Positions 1-7,390 of a stretch of DNA of 64,000 nt are shown in pieces (within the stretch, counting starts at the first letter, position 1; each line of letters opens with the position of its first letter). This DNA is from an uncultured Lachnospiraceae bacterium (GTDB lineage Bacteria; Bacillota; Clostridia; Lachnospirales; Lachnospiraceae), in assembly GCA_910579935.1 (NCBI GenBank), contig CAJTVQ010000006.1, positions 62,001 to 126,000 on the forward strand. The letters run 5' to 3'. The notes under the pieces were generated by a model that was given only the letters and a program-made list of their open reading frames with translations, ran no database searches and had not been told where the DNA came from. The position numbers and the translations under genes were made by a program.

Positions 1-328
1 TGCCAATGCCTTTTAATTCCCCGCATACCGTAGAGCCGGCTTTTGCTTTGAAAGTCTCTACCATCTGTCTGGTATACCGGTAAGTATCCGCTTTGGTGGC
101 AGGATTTTCAAGATGGCCGTCGCTGTTTTTAAATCCGGCAAGGAGGATGGCGCCGGAGAGCGCGCCGCAGGTACATTCCATACAGCCCATGCCGGAGCCG
201 AAGCCCTCGCAGGCTTTGAACAGGACCGTTTCGTCTACGCCAATCTCTTTACTGAAGGAGCAGGCTACTGCCTGCGCACAGTTGTATTTTCCGTTCCGCT
301 TTGCAATCGCAAGTTCTTTTTTCGTCAT
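1..328 (-). CDS. C_GCAxxG_C_C family putative redox protein (partial, C-terminus off window)
   Basis: Reading the minus strand from ATG at 328 gives an open frame that runs off the left edge (about 109 residues seen). It contains NCAQAVACSF near residue 18, CEGFGSGMGCMECTCGAL near residue 43 and a later VCGEL. This spacing of cysteines around a CxCGAxxG core is the signature of the C_GCAxxG_C_C family, predicted to bind a metal or redox cofactor through its cysteines. Its exact reaction is not established. The RBS GAGGG lies seven bases before the ATG on the minus strand. The remaining C-terminal part with the last cysteine pair should lie to the left of the window. The family call is confident and the biochemical role is not. 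Confidence 0.85.
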   Translation of the reverse strand, partial: MTKKELAIAKRNGKYNCAQAVACSFSKEIGVDETVLFKACEGFGSGMGCMECTCGALSGAILLAGFKNSDGHLENPATKADTYRYTRQMVETFKAKAGSTVCGELKGIG

Positions 329-437
329 GGTATCCCTCTTTTCTGCATATTTCGCCATTCTGTCATATGACCTGTCATTATTCTATCACAAATATCCGCA
401 ACTTACCATTCCCAAAACGCACGGGTAGGAAAAGCAC

Positions 438-465
438 TTGAAATTATTATAATTTAAAGTATAAT
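438..465 (+). promoter_or_regulatory. sigma-A-like promoter for the MBL-fold lipoprotein gene
   Basis: TTGAAA at 438-443 and TATAAT at 460-465 are separated by 16 bases and lie 35 bases upstream of the ATG at 500. Confidence 0.6.
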
Positions 466-499
466 AATTGAAGCGGGGCAGGTGGATTGGAGGAGAGGA

Positions 500-1465
500 A
501 TGCAGAAAAGTAAAAGTAAAACCGTACTTCTGTGGCTTTTGCTGTCAGGTATGCTTTTGGCAGGATGCAGGGCGGACGGCAGCGGGCAGGCACAGGCAGG
601 CGGGACTGCCGGATATGTCAGAGAGACGGAAGGCAGCCGGGAAGGGCAAAGGCCGGATTCTGCCGCCGGCGATCCGGCAGGGGCAGACGGCAGAAACACG
701 GCGGGCGAAACGGCGGAAAGCGGGGAAGTGCATGTCCGTTTTCTGAAGACGGCGGATGATGCGGACTGTATCATCATAAACAGCAGGGAACGGGCGGTTA
801 TGATCGATACGGGAGAGGAGCAGGACGGGAAGCGGATGCTGGAAGCTTTGGAAGAACAGGGCGTTGCAGCCGTGGATTATTTGATCCTGACCCATCCGGA
901 CAAGGATCATGTGGGAGGGGCAGCGCTGCTGCTGGACAGTCTTCCGGTGTATCATGTATTGATGCCTGCTTATACAGGTGAGGAAAAAAAGGAGGGACGG
1001 TTTGCGCGTATTCAGGAATCCTGTGAAGAAAAAGGGATTCCGGTCGCTTATCCTTCAGAGGAATTGGCAGTCAGTACCGGGTATCTGGATCTTACGGTTT
1101 ATCCGCCGCAGGAGGCATTTTATGAAAAGGCGAACAATTATTCCCTGGCAGTATTGGCAAGCCACGGGGAAGTCAGCATGTTTTTTACCGGAGATGCATT
1201 GCGTATACGGTCGGAGGAACTGATGGAGATAGAACTGCCGGAGATTGATCTGTATAAAGTTCCTCACCACGGCAGGGCCAATCAGGCAACGGAGGAGATG
1301 TTTGGGAAGGTAAAGCCGAAATATGCGGTAGTAACCGCCGGTTCTGCGGAAGATGAGGTAAAGCGGAGCTGTGAAGAACAGGGAGCGCAGCTTTTTCTGA
1401 CAGGAGAGAAAAGCTGGGAATTCATCAGTGACGGAAAAGAACTGCGTTTGGCGGATGAGGAGTAG
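500..1465 (+). CDS. ComEC-C-terminal-like metallo-beta-lactamase-fold lipoprotein
   Basis: This is a 321-residue protein with a lysine-rich N-terminus, a hydrophobic stretch and the lipobox LLAGC, so it should be exported and lipid-anchored. A low-complexity Gly/Ala/Glu-rich linker of about 60 residues follows. The rest is a metallo-beta-lactamase fold: THPDKDHVGG (H-x-D-x-D-H), MFFTGD and VPHHG supply the expected metal ligands. This resembles the stand-alone version of the C-terminal ComEC/Rec2 hydrolase domain, a likely phosphodiesterase or nuclease on the cell surface. The ATG at 500 is preferred over GTG at 482 because GGAGG at 489-493 sits six bases before it. It is monocistronic, with its own promoter and terminator. 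The substrate is unknown. Confidence 0.85.
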   Translation: MQKSKSKTVLLWLLLSGMLLAGCRADGSGQAQAGGTAGYVRETEGSREGQRPDSAAGDPAGADGRNTAGETAESGEVHVRFLKTADDADCIIINSRERAVMIDTGEEQDGKRMLEALEEQGVAAVDYLILTHPDKDHVGGAALLLDSLPVYHVLMPAYTGEEKKEGRFARIQESCEEKGIPVAYPSEELAVSTGYLDLTVYPPQEAFYEKANNYSLAVLASHGEVSMFFTGDALRIRSEELMEIELPEIDLYKVPHHGRANQATEEMFGKVKPKYAVVTAGSAEDEVKRSCEEQGAQLFLTGEKSWEFISDGKELRLADEE

Positions 1466-1483
1466 CCGGACGCAGTTCTTTTC
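1436..1483 (+). terminator. intrinsic terminator overlapping the end of the MBL gene
   Basis: The arms AAGAACTGCG and CGCAGTTCTT are complementary, enclose the stop codon of the preceding gene and are followed by a T-rich stretch. Confidence 0.6.
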
Positions 1484-1558
1484 TTATACAGGTAAGGAAC
1501 CAACGTCACGCACTTAGGAACTGTCACGAATTGGATAAGGAACGGTTCCGAATCGATT

Positions 1559-2392
1559 TTAAAAACGCATATTGCCCAATGCGGCATCCACGCATACCGT
1601 AAAAAATTCCCGTACCATGTAATGGGGGAGCAGCAGGGGGGAAAAATCTGTGGCGATTCCAAAGGTATGGTAATTTTCGGCAGAACCCCCGTTTTCTTCT
1701 TTCACCCTGTCAGCGATGCAGAGGGCGCGGAAAACATGAAAATTGCTGGTGGCAATACCGATGTTTATGTTTTGCGGATGCTCCGCCCTGTTGTTAAGTT
1801 CATGCTGACCGCTGTCTGTGAGCCGGACAGGTTCAGCGTTTTGTTCTTCCAGTGCAATGCAGGAAAAACTGTACCGCATATTTTCCGCTGTAGTAGTGGA
1901 ACGGTTTTCCGTTAATATCCGGGAACTGTCGATTCCGTGTTCCAGCAGCCAGTTTTTCATACTCTCTGCTTCGCTGATACTTTCATTTGCACCCTGTCCG
2001 CCGGAAACGACCGCTTTCGTCTGAGGGTGCGTCTGCATGTAAGTAAGGGCGCTTTCCAGACGTTTCTCTAAGACGGAAGAAGGTTTCTCCCCGTTCAGGC
2101 CGGCACCGAGGACAATGATATAATCAAGATGCTCCGGACAATTTCGAGTCATTCCCCAAATAATACAGCCTTCTACTAAAAGGAAGAACAGCGTTCCGAT
2201 AACCAGGCATAGACGGAAAATCCGCCGCAGGATGGCGGGCAATTTCGGGAAAAGGAATGCGGCAGCCAGCAAAAGCATGGACAGCAGCAGCCAAAACGGC
2301 AGTACGGACATATGAAAACCATTATGTATCCCCAGCCATAGGTAGTAGAGGAAGCTGAGGATGGCAAAGAAAAGACAGAGAAATTTTTTCAT
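1559..2392 (-). CDS. YdcF/SanA-like DUF218 family membrane protein
   Basis: This 277-residue protein has three hydrophobic segments in the first 90 residues, then a soluble domain with YIIVLGAGLNGEKPSS, a later AVVSGGQGANES and TENRSTTTAENM. These are the hallmarks of the DUF218 (YdcF/ElyC/SanA) family. Members are membrane-tethered and have been linked to cell-envelope precursor metabolism and vancomycin barrier function in enterobacteria, but no enzymatic reaction is established. The ATG at 2392 lies four bases after the stop of the GNAT gene, so the two are probably co-transcribed and translationally coupled. The C-terminal part contains an unusual stretch of about 20 residues (near ALEEQNAEPVRL) that I do not recognise as family-typical. 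Confidence 0.85.
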   Translation of the reverse strand: MKKFLCLFFAILSFLYYLWLGIHNGFHMSVLPFWLLLSMLLLAAAFLFPKLPAILRRIFRLCLVIGTLFFLLVEGCIIWGMTRNCPEHLDYIIVLGAGLNGEKPSSVLEKRLESALTYMQTHPQTKAVVSGGQGANESISEAESMKNWLLEHGIDSSRILTENRSTTTAENMRYSFSCIALEEQNAEPVRLTDSGQHELNNRAEHPQNINIGIATSNFHVFRALCIADRVKEENGGSAENYHTFGIATDFSPLLLPHYMVREFFTVCVDAALGNMRF

Positions 2393-2396
2393 GCTA

Positions 2397-3050
2397 TTAT
2401 TCCGTTCCTATAAGATTTGGTTTGTTAGGCTTTGGAGCATTTTGGTTCTGGTAAAAGAATTGCGCCTGGCTCATTTCATATACCTCTCTGCTATTGGTCT
2501 GGCGTTCTGATTTTAATAGCGCATAATAACAGGCGTCGCATATTCCCTGATTATTCCAATCAGAACTGCGTAAAGTTCCCTCATATTTCATTCCGCATTT
2601 TTTCATAACTTTACCAGAATTAGGGTTTCGCGGGTCATGACGTGCTTCAATCCGGTTTACTTCCACGACATCAAAAAGAAAGTCCATAACAGCCTTTAAT
2701 GCTTCTGAAGTAATTCCCTGATGCCACCAGCTTCTTCCAATACAATAACCGATATGTGCCGCGGAAACCTTTTCGTTCATATTTACTACGCTGATACTGC
2801 CAATCGGCTCATCTCCATTGTCTTTCAATACGATGGCCCACTGATAATAATTTTGATTGGAATATGAATGGAGCCAGTCTTCCGTTACACACTGGCTTAT
2901 TTCCAGGCTGGAATGGGTCGGCCACGTTAAATATTTTGTAACTTCGTTATCGGATGCCCAGTTTTTATACATTGCAACAGCATCTTCCTTTATAAATCTT
3001 CTTAAGATCAATCGGTTGGTTTCTAACCGTTTAGTTCCGCAATGCTTCAT
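2397..3050 (-). CDS. GNAT family N-acetyltransferase (RimJ/RimL type)
   Basis: This is a 217-residue acetyltransferase. The start RLETNRLILRRF is the typical RimJ/RimL opening. HIGYCIGRSWWHQGITSEALK contains the acetyl-CoA pyrophosphate-binding motif, and NPNSGKVMKKCGMKYEGTLR is the conserved C-terminal motif B region. Such enzymes acetylate an amino group of a protein N-terminus, small molecule or antibiotic; the substrate cannot be read from sequence. The ATG at 3050 has AGGAGG seven bases upstream, so it is preferred to the TTG two codons earlier. It is the first gene of a two-gene unit with the ydcF-like gene. Confidence 0.88.
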   Translation of the reverse strand: MKHCGTKRLETNRLILRRFIKEDAVAMYKNWASDNEVTKYLTWPTHSSLEISQCVTEDWLHSYSNQNYYQWAIVLKDNGDEPIGSISVVNMNEKVSAAHIGYCIGRSWWHQGITSEALKAVMDFLFDVVEVNRIEARHDPRNPNSGKVMKKCGMKYEGTLRSSDWNNQGICDACYYALLKSERQTNSREVYEMSQAQFFYQNQNAPKPNKPNLIGTE

Positions 3051-3070
3051 GATCAATCCTCCTCATCTGT

Positions 3071-3301
3071 TTATTCCCGCGGGCAGCGAGCCAAGTGGCT
3101 GCAACACCAATCATCAGCAGGTCGATGCTGCGGCATAGTAAGATACCAATTCACGCCAAAACAGTCCGTGACCTCCGCCGCACACGGACTCCATGGTAAT
3201 TCACATATATCCAGTTTCACTGTGCCTTCATCCTTTAGACGGCCAACTCTCAGTTGCAAGCTACGGTTAGCGAAGTTGTCGGTTCCTGAATCCTTCAACA
3301 C
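3071..3301 (-). pseudogene. remnant of a VOC/PhnB-like (glyoxalase fold) protein
   Basis: The minus strand encodes 76 residues including LKDEGTVKLDICELPWSP and EVTDCFGVNWYLTM. The run of EGTV, PW and TDxFGVxW matches the last beta strands of PhnB-like vicinal oxygen chelate proteins, where the usual form is a TDKFGVxW tail. A complete member is about 140 residues, and the N-terminal half is missing here. It therefore appears to be a 3' gene fragment rather than a functional gene. No RBS is evident for its ATG. Confidence 0.5.
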
Positions 3302-3418
3302 AAAAAGAGTAAAAAGGGTATATGTATGCCCGGCTTGCGGAGTGGTCCGGGGTGCCGTTATATATGGAAGCCGGAGTGAGGGAATAACAAAATCTGATAC
3401 AGCATTATCCTGCGAAAT

Positions 3419-3459
3419 CCAAAAGGCAGAACAGTCCGTTTCCCTGTTCTGCCTTTTGG
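3419..3459 (-). terminator. strong hairpin downstream of buk
   Basis: A perfect 16-bp stem (CCAAAAGGCAGAACAG and its complement) with a 9-base loop lies 25 bases after the buk stop. The T-richness of the arm makes it a plausible intrinsic terminator for the ptb-buk transcript. Confidence 0.7.
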
Positions 3460-3483
3460 ACTGTCAGTTACAATGAAAAGATT

Positions 3484-4551
3484 TTAATATTCCATAGCCT
3501 TTTCTTCGCCGTTGATCACACGGATGGCACCTTGTGCCAGCGCCAGCAGTTCATCCTCACCCGGATATACGGTAACGGGAGCGATAAATCCTGCCCTTTC
3601 CGTCAGGCGGTCGGTGACATATTTGTTGTATGCGATACCGCCGGTGATCAGAATCTGGTCTACTTTTCCGCTGAGTACACATGCCATGGAGCCGATATCC
3701 TTGGCAACCTGCATAATAAACGCTTCACGGATCAATTCGGCTTCTTTGTTGCCTTCGTCTACCATCCTGTTGACTTCCCGCATGTCATTGGTATGCAGGT
3801 AAGCGTTGAAACCACCGTTTCCAACGAGTTTCTTATACACTTCTTTTTCCGTATACTGACCGGAGAAGCACATTTTGATCAGTGTGCCGGAAGGAACCGC
3901 GCCGGCTCTCTCAGGGGAGAATGCACCGTCGCCGTCAAGTGCATTGAATACATCTATGACTTTTCCCTTTTCATGGGCGCCTACGGATACGCCGCCGCCC
4001 ATGTGGACAACGATCAGGTTCAGGGAATCATATGCCGCGCCTTTTTCTTTTGCGTAGCGTTTTGCCACGGCTTTCTGGTTCAGGGCATGGAATACGCTGG
4101 TGCGGGGAAGTTCCGGTACACCCGAATATCTTGCCGCAGGCATCAGCTCATCCACTACCACGGGATCTACGATATAGGAAGGAACGCCGATGGAATCACC
4201 GATTTCCCTTGCCAGTATACCGCCCAGGTTGGAAGCATGTTGTCCCTGCCTGCCGATTTTTAAGTCGTTTAACAGGTCGTCCGTTACCGCGTAAGTACCG
4301 CCCGGAATGGGTTTCAGCATACCGCCCCGTCCTACGATGACATTCAGTGATTTCATATCGAAATCTTTTTCCTTCATAAGATTGAGGATGATATCTTTCC
4401 GGAAATCCTTTTGGTCAACGATGGAAGCGTACTGTGCGATTTCTTCCGTGGAATGTCTTAAGGTTTCTTCAAATAACAGTGTCTCGTCTTCGAATACTCC
4501 GATTTTGGTGGAGGTGGAGCCGGGATTGATGATTAAACTTTTAATAGCCAT
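3484..4551 (-). CDS. buk: butyrate kinase
   Basis: This 355-residue protein of the ASKHA acetate/butyrate kinase family makes butyrate and ATP from butyryl phosphate and ADP. The N-terminal phosphate-binding loop LIINPGSTSTKIGVFED, the central VHMGGGVSVGAH and GDGAFSPERAG, and the C-terminal ILITGGIAYNKY are all canonical. Length is full for the family. The ATG at 4551 has AAGGAG eight bases before it. It lies 27 bases downstream of ptb on the same strand, giving the classical butyrate-forming operon in the order ptb-buk. A branched-chain acyl kinase role cannot be excluded from sequence, but the pairing favours butyrate. Confidence 0.95.
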   Translation of the reverse strand: MAIKSLIINPGSTSTKIGVFEDETLLFEETLRHSTEEIAQYASIVDQKDFRKDIILNLMKEKDFDMKSLNVIVGRGGMLKPIPGGTYAVTDDLLNDLKIGRQGQHASNLGGILAREIGDSIGVPSYIVDPVVVDELMPAARYSGVPELPRTSVFHALNQKAVAKRYAKEKGAAYDSLNLIVVHMGGGVSVGAHEKGKVIDVFNALDGDGAFSPERAGAVPSGTLIKMCFSGQYTEKEVYKKLVGNGGFNAYLHTNDMREVNRMVDEGNKEAELIREAFIMQVAKDIGSMACVLSGKVDQILITGGIAYNKYVTDRLTERAGFIAPVTVYPGEDELLALAQGAIRVINGEEKAMEY

Positions 4552-4578
4552 AGCCTGTTCTCCTTCTTTGTATGAATT

Positions 4579-5490
4579 TTATTTCATGGATTCTGCAACA
4601 ACTGCGCCGAGGGCAAGGGAGTTTACTTTTACTTCCATGGAATCGGAACGGGAAGTTAAAATAACCGGAGCCTTGGTGCCTGTTAAAATGTTGCCGTTTT
4701 TCAATTTTGCGGTGTGTACCATTGCTTTGTATACCAGATTGCCGGCATGGATGTCAGGGAACAGAAGGATATCTGCATCGCCCTGAATCGGACGGTCTGT
4801 TGCCCCTTTGTGTTTTGCGGCTTCCGCATCGATGGCAAGGTCGAGGGAAAGCGGTCCGTCGATGATACATCCCGTAATCTTACCGTCTTTGTTCATCTGC
4901 GTAAGTTCGGCAGCTTCTACCGTAGCGGGCATTTTAGGATTGACTACCTCTACTGCGGCAAGAGGCGCAACTTTCGGGCATTCAATACCGCACGCTTTGG
5001 TGATTTCCAGTGTGTTTGTGATGATATGTACCTTGTCCTCCAAAGTGGGATAAGGAATAAAAGCAACGTCTGTTAAGAACAACAGATGGTCAATTCCTTC
5101 CACATCGAATACACACACATGGGATAACGGTTTTCCTGTCCGCAGTCCGACTTCCTTATCAAGAACGCTCTTTAAGAAATGTTTGGTGTCGATCAGTCCT
5201 TTCATGTACATATCTGCTTTGCCTTCATGCACCAGTTTTACGGCAGCGAGGGAAGCCTCGATATCATCTTCCACGTGTATCAGTTCGAAATCGCTGATAT
5301 CGACGTTGTCCTCTGCGGCAATGGCTTTGATCTTCGCTTCGTTGCCGACTAAAATGGCATCCGCGATCTGCCTGTCCTTGGCAGCCCTGACCGCTTCCAG
5401 TACGGCGGAATCCTGCGCTACGGCAACGGAAACCTTCTTCATGGGGATTTCTTTTACTTTGGAAATCAGTTCGTCAAAAGTTTTGCTCAT
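4579..5490 (-). CDS. ptb: phosphate butyryltransferase
   Basis: This 303-residue acyl phosphate transferase converts butyryl-CoA and phosphate into butyryl phosphate and CoA. Family landmarks are MKGLIDTKHFLKSVL near residue 100, FLTDVAFIPYPTLEDK, EVVNPKMPATVEAA and the C-terminal GADKF-equivalent LFPDIHAGN with LTSRSDS. Length is typical. A promoter (5561-5589) and RBS GAGGTG precede it and buk follows, so the two enzymes form the terminal substrate-level phosphorylation step of butyrate fermentation. Confidence 0.95.
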   Translation of the reverse strand: MSKTFDELISKVKEIPMKKVSVAVAQDSAVLEAVRAAKDRQIADAILVGNEAKIKAIAAEDNVDISDFELIHVEDDIEASLAAVKLVHEGKADMYMKGLIDTKHFLKSVLDKEVGLRTGKPLSHVCVFDVEGIDHLLFLTDVAFIPYPTLEDKVHIITNTLEITKACGIECPKVAPLAAVEVVNPKMPATVEAAELTQMNKDGKITGCIIDGPLSLDLAIDAEAAKHKGATDRPIQGDADILLFPDIHAGNLVYKAMVHTAKLKNGNILTGTKAPVILTSRSDSMEVKVNSLALGAVVAESMK

Positions 5491-5560
5491 TTCTCTGCAC
5501 CTCTTACATTAAAATTTTATGGTTTTACCTGCAATTTGTATGATTTCTCTAATCGTTAAA

Positions 5561-5589
5561 ATAATAACACTTCTTATGATTATGGTCAA
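5561..5589 (-). promoter_or_regulatory. sigma-A-like promoter of ptb-buk
   Basis: On the minus strand TTGACC and TATTAT are separated by exactly 17 bases, 71 bases upstream of the ptb start. Confidence 0.75.
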
Positions 5590-5606
5590 GATGGATGTGG
5601 TTTTTC

Positions 5607-5722
5607 TCCACGGAAATTCATTTTCGGCCTCCGTCTGCCGCTGTGCCGCTGCGGTCTGTCTCCTGAGAAGGCTCTTGTAGTCTTTCACTGAAAATCTGAC
5701 TGTAAAAATGGATTTCCGTGGA
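5607..5722. repeat. long imperfect inverted repeat upstream of ptb
   Basis: The arms at 5608-5624 (CCACGGAAATTCATTTT) and 5704-5721 are complementary except for about one mismatch and enclose about 80 bases that also hold small GC-rich inverted segments. It could be a structured 5' element, a MITE-like relic or the edge of the decayed MCP gene. I do not see another copy in the window. Confidence 0.5.
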
Positions 5723-5768
5723 TGACACTACATTTGAGTTTACAATTTGCTAAAAACATATTAAAATA

Positions 5769-7054
5769 ATGTTTGCCACTACAGGAGCATGTATGTGTGC
5801 GGGCGTAACATTAGGGACATTGAAGGCACTGGGGTTTTATCCGGATGTGTCATGGGTGGCGCTGGGAATACCTGTTGCCTGTATTTTTCCGTCAGTATTT
5901 ATTTTGTGAAGAATGCTTATGCGGCAGATGTCAGCGGAAAGAAAAAACTACGTCCTGAGATGCTTAAGAACAGCAAAATTTTCATCATGGTAATTTTGAT
6001 CATACAGTTTAATTTTATATCCTATCTGATCCCGTCCAGGGAATTTTGGGCATTTGGCTTTTTCTTCCTTATTCTGGCAGCCTTTTTTATGGATGTGAAA
6101 ATGGTGGTTATAGATGCGGCGGGACTGCTGGTTTCCATTGCAGTATCCAGTATCATAAAGGGGGCGGTAATGCTTCCGGCCGCGGATGCCCTGTTCGTGC
6201 CCGAACTGATCCTTCGCATCATATGTATCATGCTGTCTTTGGCAAGTATTGTTTTGATGACGGTTCTAACCAGCTATTTCCTGGTAAATGTGAAAAAAGA
6301 CGAGATGGAAGCCAATAATTCCAGGGTTCAGAACATACTGACAAAAGCGGCGGGACTGGCAAACGGACTGGGGGAAGCCAGTACTTCCCTTGCCGGTGTA
6401 GCGCAGAATGAAAGCGCCTCTGCAGAGGAACTGGCAGCAACCAGTGAATCCCTGATGGAAAACAGCGATGCCCTGATAGAAAGAGCCCGTGAAAGCATGG
6501 AGAACTTAAACGAGTTGAAGAACTGCGGGCTGCAGATGAATGAAAATGTAATACAGGTGGAAGAGACATCCAGAGATTTGCTGCGTAAATTCGGAAGAAA
6601 ATGAGGTGATGCTGAACTACCTGAAAGAAGTGAACGGGCAGGTCCTGAAATCGATGGATGATACGAACGGAGTGGCGGCGCGTTTGTCGGAAGCGGTAGG
6701 GGAAATCGGCGTTACCCTGAATGTGATCAGCGAGATTTCCGAGTCCACGAACCTGCTTGCCCTGAATGCATCCATAGAAGCGGCGAGGGCAGGAGAGGCC
6801 GGTAAAGGATTCGCGGTGGTGGCACAGGAAGTGGGAAAACTTGCAGGCAGTACCGACGATTCATTAGGAAAGTCATCCGAAAGACGGTATCCATCAATGA
6901 AACGATCGCAGAAAGCATCAGTGAGGAAAACAGGGAGTTTGCGAATATTTCCCGCATGGTGGACAGCAATACGGCAGATATCCTTCATATGACAGAGCAG
7001 GTAGATGCCATTAACCGGATGATCGATGAGATGGAAGAACTGCTCAGGGTATAG
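5769..7054 (+). pseudogene. methyl-accepting chemotaxis protein, frameshifted in at least three places
   Basis: Pieces of one MCP are spread over all three frames. From ATG 5769 the first frame gives a hydrophobic N-terminus (CAGVTLGTLKALGFYPD) that breaks near 5905. The second frame (to about 6587) gives further membrane helices, then an MCP coiled coil (ASAEELAATSESLMEN). The third frame, from about 6590, has the signalling tip NLLALNASIEAARAGEAGKG. A last shift near 6870 leads to INETIAESISEENREF and ends at TAG 7054. No single frame encodes a working receptor. The original protein had several membrane helices rather than a periplasmic-type sensor domain. It is flanked by hairpin elements on both sides. 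Confidence 0.88.
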
Positions 7055-7117
7055 CTGAACGTATAATGACACAGAGGGGTATAATTTACAAACTCTTAAC
7101 GGAAACAGTAGTTGATT

Positions 7118-7261
7118 GTTACTGTTCACAGTCGAAATGCGCATAAACTGCGCATTTACGACCCGATACAGTGGACCATGCAAGCATTTGCGCCTCGCCG
7201 CAGGCGACTTTTCATGCGCAAATGCCGTTACTATGAGCAGCTGAAAGCTGTGAATAGTAAC
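7118..7261 (+). repeat. dispersed hairpin repeat family A, copy 1
   Basis: The ends GTTACTGTTCACAG and CTGTGAATAGTAAC are near-perfect inverted repeats. The interior hairpin has a 10-bp stem GCATTTGCGC/GCGCAAATGC (7183-7225) and a nested TCGCC-GCA-GGCGA stem. Copies at 29237-29359 (opposite orientation) and 58074-58147 share this architecture. Together with flanking sequence it fills the 336-base gap between the decayed MCP gene and secA; I see no gene in the gap. Confidence 0.8.
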
Positions 7262-7390
7262 AGTTGATTATATCGGACAAATCTGCTACAATAGACAATG
7301 GATTTTTACATCTGCAATGAAAATTACGTTGGTTGTACATGATTATAGTATGGTGAGAAAGACAACGGCGGATAACATGGGAGTTTAACT

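Noticed and set aside
1490..1560. Repeats AGGAAC/GGAACTGT near 1498-1545 as a family B copy
   Set aside because: The matches are only 8-10 bases and do not extend into the B interior.
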